Shown here piece after piece: positions 42,283 to 50,037 of a stretch of DNA of 64,000 bases. Position 1 is the stretch's first letter; every line of letters begins with the position of its first letter. The notes under the pieces were generated by a model. It ran no database searches. It had not been told where the DNA came from and saw only the letters and a program-made list of their open reading frames with translations. A program made the position numbers and the translations under genes. The DNA is from an uncultured Subdoligranulum sp. (lineage in GTDB: Bacteria > Bacillota > Clostridia > Oscillospirales > Ruminococcaceae). The stretch lies in the NCBI RefSeq assembly GCF_963931595.1, contig NZ_OZ007030.1, forward strand, positions 1,728,481 through 1,792,480. Direction: 5' to 3'.

Positions 42283-42321
42283 AGGCACGCTCCTTTGCGG
42301 TTTCCTCGCTCCAACGGTTCC

Positions 42322-42350
42322 ATTATAGCGAATCGGGCGGGCCGCCGCAA
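42322..42350 (-). promoter_or_regulatory. Sigma-A promoter of the HD hydrolase gene
   Basis: Minus strand: TTGCGG (42345-42350), 17-base spacer, TATAAT (42322-42327). Confidence 0.8.
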
Positions 42351-42388
42351 GCGGTTCGCAAAAAATTTACACCTTGTGCCGTATTTTT

Positions 42389-43081
42389 TTACACAACCGG
42401 CGGATTTTCCAGCCGTTTGTCCTTCGGGACGGCGATCTCGTTGCCGGGGTAGCGCTCCACCTCGGTGCCGGACAGGCTTTCCAGTTCCCGCAGCACGGCC
42501 TCGTTGTCGTCGTAGACCATGGGCAGGAACACCCGGTGGTTGCTGCGGATGATTTTGCCGAAGCCTGTCCAGTAGTTGGTATGCTGCACAGCCGCCCCCG
42601 ACGCATCGTAGACGGTATCGACGCCGCCGCACCACAATACCAGAAAGTTGCGGTCAGGGAAATAGAGGATCCGGTCCAGCAGCGAATAGGGCACCGAGGA
42701 TTCATACCGGGGGCCGTATCTGCCTTTCCGCCGGTCCCGGTAACTGTAAATCAGACGCTTGGGCTGCAGGTCCAGCCTGTCGTCATAGCGGCAGATTGCC
42801 ATACCCCGGCAGGTGAAGAGGTCGTTTTTCCAGCTGAGAATGGCAACGGGAAACAGAGCCATGCAGGACAGCGCCCACGCGGCCATGGCAGACTCCATGC
42901 GCAGGAAGGCGTCCCTGCCTGCCATGGCCAGATAGCCCAGGACGCCGCACACCAGCGGCACCACCACGGCCAGCACCGTGCGCCGGATGCGCACCGGGCG
43001 CCGCTGAATCCAAAAAGGATGCTGACGGTAATCGGTGCGGTCATACCGCCGCAGCTTATCCGGATTGGTGTGGTAGATCAT
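42389..43081 (-). CDS. Membrane protein of unknown function
   Basis: A 230-residue protein with two membrane segments (about 34-52 and 65-84) and a cytoplasmic C-terminal domain of ~145 residues with PH-like or YcxB-like features: aromatic and charged strands ending FGKIIRSNHRVFLPMVYDDNE. I do not recognise the family with confidence; YcxB-type proteins are the closest in layout. The ATG overlaps the rlmD stop (ATGA), so it is translated with that gene. Confidence 0.65.
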   Translation of the reverse strand: MIYHTNPDKLRRYDRTDYRQHPFWIQRRPVRIRRTVLAVVVPLVCGVLGYLAMAGRDAFLRMESAMAAWALSCMALFPVAILSWKNDLFTCRGMAICRYDDRLDLQPKRLIYSYRDRRKGRYGPRYESSVPYSLLDRILYFPDRNFLVLWCGGVDTVYDASGAAVQHTNYWTGFGKIIRSNHRVFLPMVYDDNEAVLRELESLSGTEVERYPGNEIAVPKDKRLENPPVV

Positions 43082-44229
43082 GGCCGGGCCTCCTGGCGGG
43101 TGAGCAGCGCCACCGTCTCGATATGGCGGGTATGGGGGAACAGATCCACCGGCACAAATTTCCGGGCCTTGTAGCCCTGCCGGGCAAACAGCGCCACATC
43201 CCGGGCCAGCGTTTCAGGGTCGCAGCTCACATACACCACCCGCCGGGGTGCCATCCGGCTTACCGCCCCAATACAGGCCGGCGTGCTGCCCGCCCGGGGC
43301 GGGTCCAGGAACACCACGTGGGGGCGCAGGGCCTCCCGGGCCGCCTGCTCCATCCAGGGGGTGGCGTCGGCGCAGGTGAAACGGGCATTGTTCACCCCGT
43401 TGCGCCGGGCATTGGCGATGGCGTCCCGCACGGCAGCCGGGTTGCGCTCGATGCCCAGCACCCTGCCCGCCGAAGCCGCCGCGCAGAGCCCGATGGTGCC
43501 GATGCCGCAGTAGGCATCCACCACCGTCTCCTTGCCGGTGAGCTCCGCCAGGCTGATGGCCGTTTGATACAGCACCTCGGTCTGGAGCGGGTTGACCTGA
43601 TAAAAGCTGCGGGACGAGATGGCAAACCGCAGTCCGCACAGGGTGTCCAGCACCTGCCCGGGGCCGTGCAGCACCTTTTCCCGGTTGCCCAGCACCGCGC
43701 TGGTGGCGGTGGGATTCACGTTGTGCACAATACCCGCCACCCAGGGGGCCGCCCTGCGCAGCGCCGCACAGAAATTCCGGCTGCCCGGCAGGGCCGGGCT
43801 GGGGGTGACCAGCGTCACCAGCACCTGCCCCTCCCGGGTGCCCCGCAGCACCACATGGCGCAGCAGCCCGGTGCTGCGGTCCTCATCGTAGGCCGTCCAG
43901 CGACAGCCCCGGGCCGCCTGGAGCACGGCCTCCAACGTGCGGTTGAGGGCCTCCTGCTGCAGCAGACAGTCGGTGCCCGGCAGCACCCGGTGGGTGCCCT
44001 CGGCATACAGGCCGCAGACCAGTTTGCCCTGCTGCATGGCGAAGCTGGCAATGGCCTTGTTGCGGTAGTTCCAGGGGTTTTCCATCCCCCGCACCGGCTC
44101 CACCGGCGCAAAGCCGCCCAGCAGTTTTTCCAGGCGCTGCTGTTTTTCGGCCAGCTGCCGGGGATAGGGCGTTGCCAGCAGCGGACAGCCGCCGCACTGG
44201 CGGGTAAAATTGGGACAGGTCTTGGGCAT
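43078..44229 (-). CDS. rlmD: 23S rRNA (uracil-5-)-methyltransferase, RumA/RlmD family
   Basis: A 383-residue protein. The family methylates uracil in rRNA with S-adenosylmethionine. The N-terminus has a Fe-S-type Cys cluster (C5, C12 and C15 in CPNFTRQCGGC) but no separate TRAM domain, as usual in shorter Firmicute members. The SAM-binding core has VVDAYCGIGTIGLCAA, VFLDPPRAGS, and the catalytic Cys in VVYVSCDPETLARD. The exact target base (1939 or other) is not certain. AAAGGGAG precedes the ATG. Confidence 0.88.
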   Translation of the reverse strand: MPKTCPNFTRQCGGCPLLATPYPRQLAEKQQRLEKLLGGFAPVEPVRGMENPWNYRNKAIASFAMQQGKLVCGLYAEGTHRVLPGTDCLLQQEALNRTLEAVLQAARGCRWTAYDEDRSTGLLRHVVLRGTREGQVLVTLVTPSPALPGSRNFCAALRRAAPWVAGIVHNVNPTATSAVLGNREKVLHGPGQVLDTLCGLRFAISSRSFYQVNPLQTEVLYQTAISLAELTGKETVVDAYCGIGTIGLCAAASAGRVLGIERNPAAVRDAIANARRNGVNNARFTCADATPWMEQAAREALRPHVVFLDPPRAGSTPACIGAVSRMAPRRVVYVSCDPETLARDVALFARQGYKARKFVPVDLFPHTRHIETVALLTRQEARP

Positions 44230-44242
44230 ATCGGTTCTCCCT

Positions 44243-44272
44243 TTGCGCGGGACTTGCGCGGTGTGTTACAAT
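44243..44272 (+). promoter_or_regulatory. Promoter of the flavodoxin-like gene
   Basis: TTGCGC (44243-44248), 18-base spacer, TACAAT (44267-44272). The leader then holds a small GGCTTC/GAAGCC hairpin. Confidence 0.6.
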
Positions 44273-44344
44273 GGATACGGAGCATGAGGCTTCTGCGGAA
44301 GCCATACATTGTGTAAGAACGGCAAACGAAACGGAGGCAATTCC

Positions 44345-44965
44345 ATGAATGTTCTTCTGATCAACGGCAGCCCGCACAAAAACGGCTGCACCTATACGGC
44401 CCTGACCGAAGTGGCTTCTGCCCTCCAGGAGGCCGGTATCGAGACCACGATTTTCCACATCGGTTCGGCGCCGGTGGGCGGCTGTGTGGGCTGCGGCGGC
44501 TGCCGCAAGGCCGGCAAGTGCGTCTTCGGCGGCACGGTGGCCGACGTGCTGCCCCTGGTGGAAAAGGCAGACGGCATCGTCTTCGGCGCGCCCGTTCACT
44601 ATGCCACGGCGGCAGGCAGCATGCTGGGCTTTATGCACCGGCTGGCCATGAGTGCGGGTAATCTTTTGCGCCACAAGCCGGCCGCTGTGGTGACCAGCGC
44701 CCGCCGGGCCGGTACCACCACCGCCCTGGAGGCCATGGAGAAGGTGCCCCAGTTTTTTGAGATGCCGCTGGTAAGTTCCACCTACTGGCCGATGGTCCAC
44801 GGCGGCAATGCCGACCAGGCCAAGCTGGACGAGGAAGGCTGCCAGATCATGCGCAACCTGGGCCGCAACATGGCCTGGATGCTGCGCTGCATCGAGGCGG
44901 GCAAGGCCGCAGGCATCGAGCCTCCCCAGGCGGAAAGCGGCAAACAGACCAATTTCATCCGCTGA
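44345..44965 (+). CDS. Flavodoxin-fold NAD(P)H-dependent FMN reductase
   Basis: ATG 44345, 8 bases behind ACGGAGG, gives 206 residues. The FMN-binding loop LLINGSPHKNGCTYTAL at the N-terminus and FGAPVHYATAAGSMLGFM identify the NADPH-dependent FMN reductase / iron-sulfur flavoprotein group. The Cys-rich stretch GGCVGCGGCRKAGKC (about residues 45-59) has the compact cysteine motif of iron-sulfur flavoproteins, so a 4Fe-4S cluster is possible. It is monocistronic. The physiological electron acceptor is unknown. Confidence 0.88.
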   Translation: MNVLLINGSPHKNGCTYTALTEVASALQEAGIETTIFHIGSAPVGGCVGCGGCRKAGKCVFGGTVADVLPLVEKADGIVFGAPVHYATAAGSMLGFMHRLAMSAGNLLRHKPAAVVTSARRAGTTTALEAMEKVPQFFEMPLVSSTYWPMVHGGNADQAKLDEEGCQIMRNLGRNMAWMLRCIEAGKAAGIEPPQAESGKQTNFIR

Positions 44966-44970
44966 TGGGC

Positions 44971-45004
44971 AAGAGCCGGACGTGTATGCGTCCGGCTCTT
45001 TTTG
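44971..45004. terminator. Bidirectional terminator between the flavodoxin and PAP2 genes
   Basis: A 12-bp perfect stem with a 6-base loop followed by TTTTT on the plus strand, between convergent genes. Confidence 0.92.
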
Positions 45005-45007
45005 TGT

Positions 45008-45526
45008 TCAGAGCATGGTCGGCAGGAGCAGTCCGAAGAGCTGCCAGCCCACCAGCGCCGTGCCCGCGCCGAAGGCAAGCCCGGCCAGAACGTCGCTGAT
45101 ATAGTGCACGCCGGTGACGACCCGGGACGCAGCGATAAGCACCGCCAGCACGGTCAGCACCGCCCCCAGCGGGCCGCTGCAGTGCCAGGCCGTCACCGCA
45201 ATGGCCGCCGCCGAAAAGCAGTGCCGGCTGGGCATGCTGCGCCCCGTCTCCGCCTTGGGGAACAGCGGCCGGTAGCCCAGCGCCGTGTAGGGGCGGGGCC
45301 GGTTGATGCGGGTGCGCAGCGCGCTGCCCGCCCAGAAGATCACCGCCGGGACCACCACCGACGGCAGCAGCCGTTCCCGGTACCACACCGCCAGCCAGAA
45401 CAGCAGGACGGCGTAGAGCAGATAGACGGCAGCCACCGCGCCCCGGCTGACAAGATAGAGGGCGCGCCGGGCGGCCGGGTGCGCCTGAAACCAGCCGATG
45501 ACGGCACGGTAGCGTTGTTCGTTCAT
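45008..45526 (-). CDS. PAP2-family phosphatase
   Basis: ATG 45526 behind GGGAGGAG gives 172 residues with about five membrane segments. The three PAP2 motifs are present: RTRINRPRPY (K/R-x6-R-P), MPSRHCFSAA (P-S-G/R-H) and SRVVTGVHYISDVL (S-R-x5-H-x3-D). Family members dephosphorylate lipid pyrophosphates such as undecaprenyl-PP or phosphatidic acid outside the membrane; with the neighbouring glycan genes, recycling of a polyprenyl carrier is plausible. Its promoter overlaps that of the divergent polymerase gene. Confidence 0.9.
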   Translation of the reverse strand: MNEQRYRAVIGWFQAHPAARRALYLVSRGAVAAVYLLYAVLLFWLAVWYRERLLPSVVVPAVIFWAGSALRTRINRPRPYTALGYRPLFPKAETGRSMPSRHCFSAAAIAVTAWHCSGPLGAVLTVLAVLIAASRVVTGVHYISDVLAGLAFGAGTALVGWQLFGLLLPTML

Positions 45527-45555
45527 GGATGGCTCCTCCCACAGTTGATGGTATA

Positions 45556-45584
45556 AGGATAGCACCCCGCAAAAGGCTTGTCAA
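45556..45584 (-). promoter_or_regulatory. Promoter of the PAP2 gene
   Basis: Minus strand: TTGACA (45579-45584), 17-base spacer, TATCCT (45556-45561). Confidence 0.7.
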
Positions 45585-45607
45585 ACCGCCGTGCTTATGT
45601 TTATAAT
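45578..45607 (+). promoter_or_regulatory. Promoter of the Wzy-like polymerase gene
   Basis: TTGTCA (45578-45583), 18-base spacer, TATAAT (45602-45607). Its -35 box overlaps the -35 box of the divergent PAP2 promoter. Confidence 0.78.
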
Positions 45608-45639
45608 AAAGGCAGTTTTATGATACGGAGGACCTGCTT

Positions 45640-46929
45640 TTGTTTGGTTTTGCAAACGGATTGCTGCTGGCTCTGTTTGCCGCGGCAGCCGTGGATTTTG
45701 TGCTGGCCTGGCGCAGAACCGCCGCACCGGCGGCCGCCCTGCGCACCCTCTGGCAGCAGGAACACCTGCTGTTCGGCGGCTGGGGGGCCGGCTGGCGTCT
45801 GCGCGCCGGTCAGGCGGCGTTCTGTCTGGGGCTGGCACTGTACGAATTCACCGTGGTGTTCTGCAACAGCATGGCCCGGGAACAGTGGCCCTGGCTGCAG
45901 CAGCAGCTTTCCCCGGTGCTGGACACCCTCATGTACCTGGCCTTTTTTGCCAAGATTTTGCTGGGCACCCGCTACACCTGGCGCAGCCTGGGCACCGCCG
46001 GGGCGCTGTATTTCATCGCCCGGTGGGTCTATTTCAACGGCCAGAACATCTGGTTCCTGGGGCTGGCCGTTGTGCTGCTGGCGGCCAAGGACGTGCCGCT
46101 GGGCCGCGCCATGAAAGCCTTCCTTGCCTGCGGATTGCCCACCCTGGCCCTGGTGGAGCTGCTCCACTTTGCGGGCATTGTGGCACCGGGAGCCACCAGT
46201 GAGCGGGACGGCAGTTTCCGGCTGATGTTCGGCTACGGGCACCCCAACACCTTCGGCGGCATCGTATTCGGGCTGCTGCTGGCCTGGGTGCTGCTGCGCC
46301 GGGCCAGACTGCGCTGGCTGGAGATTCTGGCCGTGGGCGGCGTGGCCGTCTTCCTGTATGTGTGGCCCGCCTCCCGCTCGGCTGCCCTCTGTGCTGCATT
46401 GCTGGCGTTGCTGCTGGCGGCTGCCAAACTGCTGGGTTCCCGCCCCGCCGGCCCCAAAGCTGCCGCCCTGGTGGCCGCACCGGTGCCGCTGGTGCTGGCT
46501 TTCAGCCTGATCTTGCCGCTCTTTGTGGTAAAGGTAGGTCCCTGGTCCAACGACGTGGGCCCCGCCTGGCTGGAACGGCTGGATTCCCTGCTGACCTGCC
46601 GCATCTCCCTTTCCTGGGCGGCCTATCGCGTGCTGGATATCAAAATTGCCGGCCAGATGCTGCCCGAATGGCCGGTGCTGGACAACATCTTTGTCTATCT
46701 TCTCTATCAGTTCGGGCCAGTACTTCTGGTGCTTGCAGTGGTTCTGCTGACGCTGGCCCTCTACGGCCACGCCCGGCTGGGCCGCTGGCAGGAGGTGGCC
46801 TGTCTGCTGGTGGTGCTGTTCTACGGCTACATGGAAACCCAGGTGCTGCACATCACCAGCGACCCCGCCGCCCTGCTGTTCTGCGGTGTGATCTTTGCAC
46901 AGCCGCTGCGCCGATGGGATTTTTCCTGA
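45640..46929 (+). CDS. Wzy-like polysaccharide polymerase (polytopic membrane protein)
   Basis: TTG 45640, 7 bases behind CGGAGGA, gives 429 residues with about ten to eleven membrane segments. The large extracytoplasmic loop region begins with FGYGHPNTFGGI, a motif of O-antigen/exopolysaccharide polymerases in Firmicutes (F-G-x-x-H-P-N), and the later loop WPASRSAALCAALLA is also in place. Such proteins join lipid-linked repeat units outside the membrane. It is convergent with the TagGH operon and divergent from PAP2. Confidence 0.75.
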   Translation: MFGFANGLLLALFAAAAVDFVLAWRRTAAPAAALRTLWQQEHLLFGGWGAGWRLRAGQAAFCLGLALYEFTVVFCNSMAREQWPWLQQQLSPVLDTLMYLAFFAKILLGTRYTWRSLGTAGALYFIARWVYFNGQNIWFLGLAVVLLAAKDVPLGRAMKAFLACGLPTLALVELLHFAGIVAPGATSERDGSFRLMFGYGHPNTFGGIVFGLLLAWVLLRRARLRWLEILAVGGVAVFLYVWPASRSAALCAALLALLLAAAKLLGSRPAGPKAAALVAAPVPLVLAFSLILPLFVVKVGPWSNDVGPAWLERLDSLLTCRISLSWAAYRVLDIKIAGQMLPEWPVLDNIFVYLLYQFGPVLLVLAVVLLTLALYGHARLGRWQEVACLLVVLFYGYMETQVLHITSDPAALLFCGVIFAQPLRRWDFS

Positions 46930-46940
46930 AAAGCATACAA

Positions 46941-46974
46941 AAACGCACATCGCAAAAGCGATGTGCGTTTTTTC
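46941..46974. terminator. Bidirectional terminator between the polymerase gene and the TagGH operon
   Basis: A 10-13-bp stem with an AAAA loop flanked by A-runs and T-runs on both sides, so it serves both convergent units. Confidence 0.92.
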
Positions 46975-46975
46975 G

Positions 46976-48196
46976 TTAAAAGGGCCAGAATCGCCAGGTC
47001 GCGATGGGAATGTTGTAGGAATTGCCCTGCAGCAACAGTACAAGAAAGCAGATGCCACTGACGATCTGCCAGACAAGCATTGTCCCGCAAACGGTCAGGC
47101 GGGCCCCCAGCCAGGCCCGACGTTCCCCGCCGAACCAGGCGGCAGTTGCACGCAGAAGTGCGCAGAAGGATTCCAGCAGAAGGACCCAGTAACATATAAA
47201 GGGCCCCCACCAGAGATTGGCATGCCCCATCCGCTCGCCGCGCTCCACAATCAGCAACGCTTCCGCCATGGCCATACCGAAGGTCAGCAGACTGAACCGG
47301 TATCGGAAATGTTTCCAGGCGAACCGGCCCAGCAGAACCGCCGCTGCCGCCACAAACACCAGCGAACGGAGCAGACCACGGCGGGCAGCCTCGCTGAAAA
47401 TGCCCCAGGAGATTACACCGTTCTCAAAATTGATCGGATCCACCGAGAAGATCAGCTGCAATCCGCCGCCGCTCTCCGGAGTGAAGAGGATGGTTGCCTC
47501 CAGCAGGCAGAGACCGATACTGGGCAGTACGCTGCAACCCATGAGAATTTCCCGCTTAAGATTTTTCCCGCGGGTTTTCACCAGATCGGCGAAGAGCAGA
47601 AGCAGCAGGGCCGGGGCAAAGGCAAAGACAAAACTGGCCTTGAAGGCCGTGGAAAGGGTGAGCAAAACCGTGTACACCAGCCAGGCACGCACGTCCAGCC
47701 CGGTATCCATCCCCTGCCAGGCTCTGTAAAAGCACAGCATGGACAGCAGGGCAAACGGCGCCAGCATGATATAGGTGGTATTGTGATAAATTGTGCCGTT
47801 AAGAGTGCCGATGTACCAGTATCCCCCGCGGGGAATCCAGGCCGCCTGGGCCAGGTTCACCGCCAGGCTCAGCAGCAACCGCGTTGCCGCTGAAAGTTTC
47901 GGGGCGGCGGCGCGCAGCCCCCAGGCAAACACCGCCAGTGCCGCCAACTGGAACAGCGCCAGCAACACGGCCATGCCCCACGCACCCGCCAGGGCATAGA
48001 CCGGCAGGACCAACAGAAAGGCGGCCGTATACGTATTACCGCTCTGGGCCGACTCCAGATGGGCCGGCAAGTCCGACGCAAAACCGTCCGTCACACAGAG
48101 TTGCTGGTGATGCAGCCAGCAAAGGACCGCAAAATAAACGATATACCCCGCCAGTGTGATGACCGGCAGCGCTTTTTTCTCAAAACGAGTTCTCAA
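46976..48196 (-). CDS. Polytopic membrane protein, unrecognised family (paralogue B)
   Basis: TTG 48196, about 10 bases behind GGAGG, is the best start and gives 406 residues, identical in length to paralogue A (26020-27240). A TTG at 48232 is possible but overlaps the upstream gene. Nine to ten membrane segments; shared blocks WIPRGGYWY, YHNTTYIMLAPFALL, SFVFAFAPALLLLLFADL, GCSVLPSI, HANLWWGPFICYW and SYNIPIAT at the very end. It is the last gene of the TagGH operon, which ties the family to surface-glycan work. Confidence 0.72.
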   Translation of the reverse strand: MRTRFEKKALPVITLAGYIVYFAVLCWLHHQQLCVTDGFASDLPAHLESAQSGNTYTAAFLLVLPVYALAGAWGMAVLLALFQLAALAVFAWGLRAAAPKLSAATRLLLSLAVNLAQAAWIPRGGYWYIGTLNGTIYHNTTYIMLAPFALLSMLCFYRAWQGMDTGLDVRAWLVYTVLLTLSTAFKASFVFAFAPALLLLLFADLVKTRGKNLKREILMGCSVLPSIGLCLLEATILFTPESGGGLQLIFSVDPINFENGVISWGIFSEAARRGLLRSLVFVAAAAVLLGRFAWKHFRYRFSLLTFGMAMAEALLIVERGERMGHANLWWGPFICYWVLLLESFCALLRATAAWFGGERRAWLGARLTVCGTMLVWQIVSGICFLVLLLQGNSYNIPIATWRFWPF

Positions 48197-48224
48197 TATG
48201 CTTGTGCCTCCTGCAACGCCGGGT

Positions 48225-50021
48225 TTACTCAACGGCCAGCCGGATGCTGTCCCCCACCACGGGGTCCTGCGCCTCGATCTGCAGCCATTGGCCGCCGTTC
48301 TCCGCCGGGGTCAGGTTCAGATTAGCCACCGCCGCCGCGTAGTCGTTCTCGGTGCCGTCCGCATTGCGGGTAGTGTAGAAAAGGGTGGCCTGAGCATCGG
48401 CCCGGGCCGGCAAGTATACCGTCACCCCGGTGACAGTCTCCAGTGCCTCATCCGCGCCCAGTCCCAGCCAGGCAATGTCGTAACGGTTGTTTTCGCCGCG
48501 GTTAAAGCCCAGCCGGTAGGCGTTCTCTTCCTCATGGGATTCGCTGCGCCACACCTGCAGCGCATGGGCGTTGGTATCGGTGTCGGCATAGCGCTGGAAG
48601 AAGGCCTGCTGGGCCGTCAGATTGCCGCCCCAGATCATATAGTCGCAGACCACCGGGTCTTCCGTCCCGGCAATATCGGCAATGCCGGCCTCCACCGCCT
48701 CGGCAAAGACCGTGTAGGCCCGGCCGCCGCCCTCATAGGCCGAGCGGGTAGCCGCCCGCTGCCAGACCACCGAGCCTGCCATGCCTGCCGCCAGCACCAC
48801 GCTGACCACAGCCCGCCAGCGGGGCCACCAGCCTTTGCTGCGCGCCCAGCGCAGCAAAGCGATGAGCAGGGCCACCGCCATCAGGCCCACACCGAAGGAT
48901 TCCACCGTCTGGGGAATATAGCCGTGGCGCCAGTCCACGTTGCCGGCCTTCTGGTATTTGGGGGAAACGGCGATCATCAGCGCCGGGGCCGAAAGCATGG
49001 CCAGACCCGACAGGAACAAAAGAAGGGTGGATTTGCGGTCGGGCAACGCCCGCAGCGCCGCCAGCACGGCGATCACTGCCGTTGCCAGCAGCACACCGCA
49101 TGCCACATCGGACCAGGCGATCTGTCCCGGGCGCATCTTGCCGGCAATCATGGCATTGAGGGGGAACCCTGCCGACATCTGCATGACCCAGGTGCGCAGA
49201 ATGGCCACCGGGTCCAGGTTGGGGGAAACCCCTCCCAGGTCAGCAGCCTCCCCGGCCAGAACACCGGCGGCCCGCAGGGCGTTCACCACACGGGCCCCCA
49301 GGTTGAAGGCCAGCGTCACCGCCTCGCCTGCCAGCACCGGAATACACAGGCGCAGCGCCGGGCGCACCCGGCCGGTGTACATCCAGAAAAGGCCGAACAG
49401 CGGCACAAAATAGACAAAACCGATCTCAAAGGTGGCGCAGGCGTGGAACATGCAGTATCCGCCCAGCACTGCCCAGCGCTTGTGGCCGGTGTCCTGCCAG
49501 CGCAGCACACACAGCCCCGCCAGCAGCACCGGCAGCAGCGCACTCTGCACCAGGGCGCCGTAGGAATACAGGCTGTTGCCGGTGGAGTCCTGCCACAGGG
49601 AGAACATCATGGGCAGCGTGCAGAAGCACAGCGCCCCCACCTTGGCGTTGCGAGCCGCCTTGCCCACCAGCCAGGCCGCCAGCGCAATATCGGCGTAAGT
49701 CCAGGCCAGGATGTAAAGACGATACCCCACCAGGTCGCCCAGGAAATAGCTGGTCCAGCCAATCTCCGGCGGGGAGGAAAAGGGGCGGAACCGCCCCACC
49801 TGCAGAAGGAACTGGGGCAGAATGGATTTCCAGTTGGCCGCCAGCACCTCCCAGAAGGTGTGATGGGTGGCATAATAGTAGTTCTGCAGGTTGATGATCT
49901 CGTCATCGCCGCCCAGCGGCGCACAGGTGATGATGCTGAGATACCACCACCCCGCCGCCAGCGACAGCAGACATACCGCCGGCCAGAACCAGCGGGTTTG
50001 GGTCCAGGTTTTCCGTTCCAT
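48225..50021 (-). CDS. GT-C-like polytopic membrane protein with extracytoplasmic tail
   Basis: A 598-residue protein with about eleven membrane segments over residues 12-420 and a ~170-residue extracytoplasmic C-terminal domain. The first outer loop holds CAPLGGDDEIINLQNYYYA, with acidic residues where GT-C enzymes keep their catalytic Asp/Glu. I do not recognise a named family; it resembles the large membrane proteins that add sugars or other groups to exported glycans. It lies 16 bases after the next listed gene's stop, in the TagGH operon. Confidence 0.65.
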   Translation of the reverse strand: MERKTWTQTRWFWPAVCLLSLAAGWWYLSIITCAPLGGDDEIINLQNYYYATHHTFWEVLAANWKSILPQFLLQVGRFRPFSSPPEIGWTSYFLGDLVGYRLYILAWTYADIALAAWLVGKAARNAKVGALCFCTLPMMFSLWQDSTGNSLYSYGALVQSALLPVLLAGLCVLRWQDTGHKRWAVLGGYCMFHACATFEIGFVYFVPLFGLFWMYTGRVRPALRLCIPVLAGEAVTLAFNLGARVVNALRAAGVLAGEAADLGGVSPNLDPVAILRTWVMQMSAGFPLNAMIAGKMRPGQIAWSDVACGVLLATAVIAVLAALRALPDRKSTLLLFLSGLAMLSAPALMIAVSPKYQKAGNVDWRHGYIPQTVESFGVGLMAVALLIALLRWARSKGWWPRWRAVVSVVLAAGMAGSVVWQRAATRSAYEGGGRAYTVFAEAVEAGIADIAGTEDPVVCDYMIWGGNLTAQQAFFQRYADTDTNAHALQVWRSESHEEENAYRLGFNRGENNRYDIAWLGLGADEALETVTGVTVYLPARADAQATLFYTTRNADGTENDYAAAVANLNLTPAENGGQWLQIEAQDPVVGDSIRLAVE

Positions 50022-50037
50022 ACGTTCTCCCGTCGCG

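Noticed and set aside
48196..48232. TTG at 48232 as an upstream start of paralogue B
   Set aside because: It would overlap the preceding gene. The TTG at 48196 has a GGAGG site and gives the same length as paralogue A.
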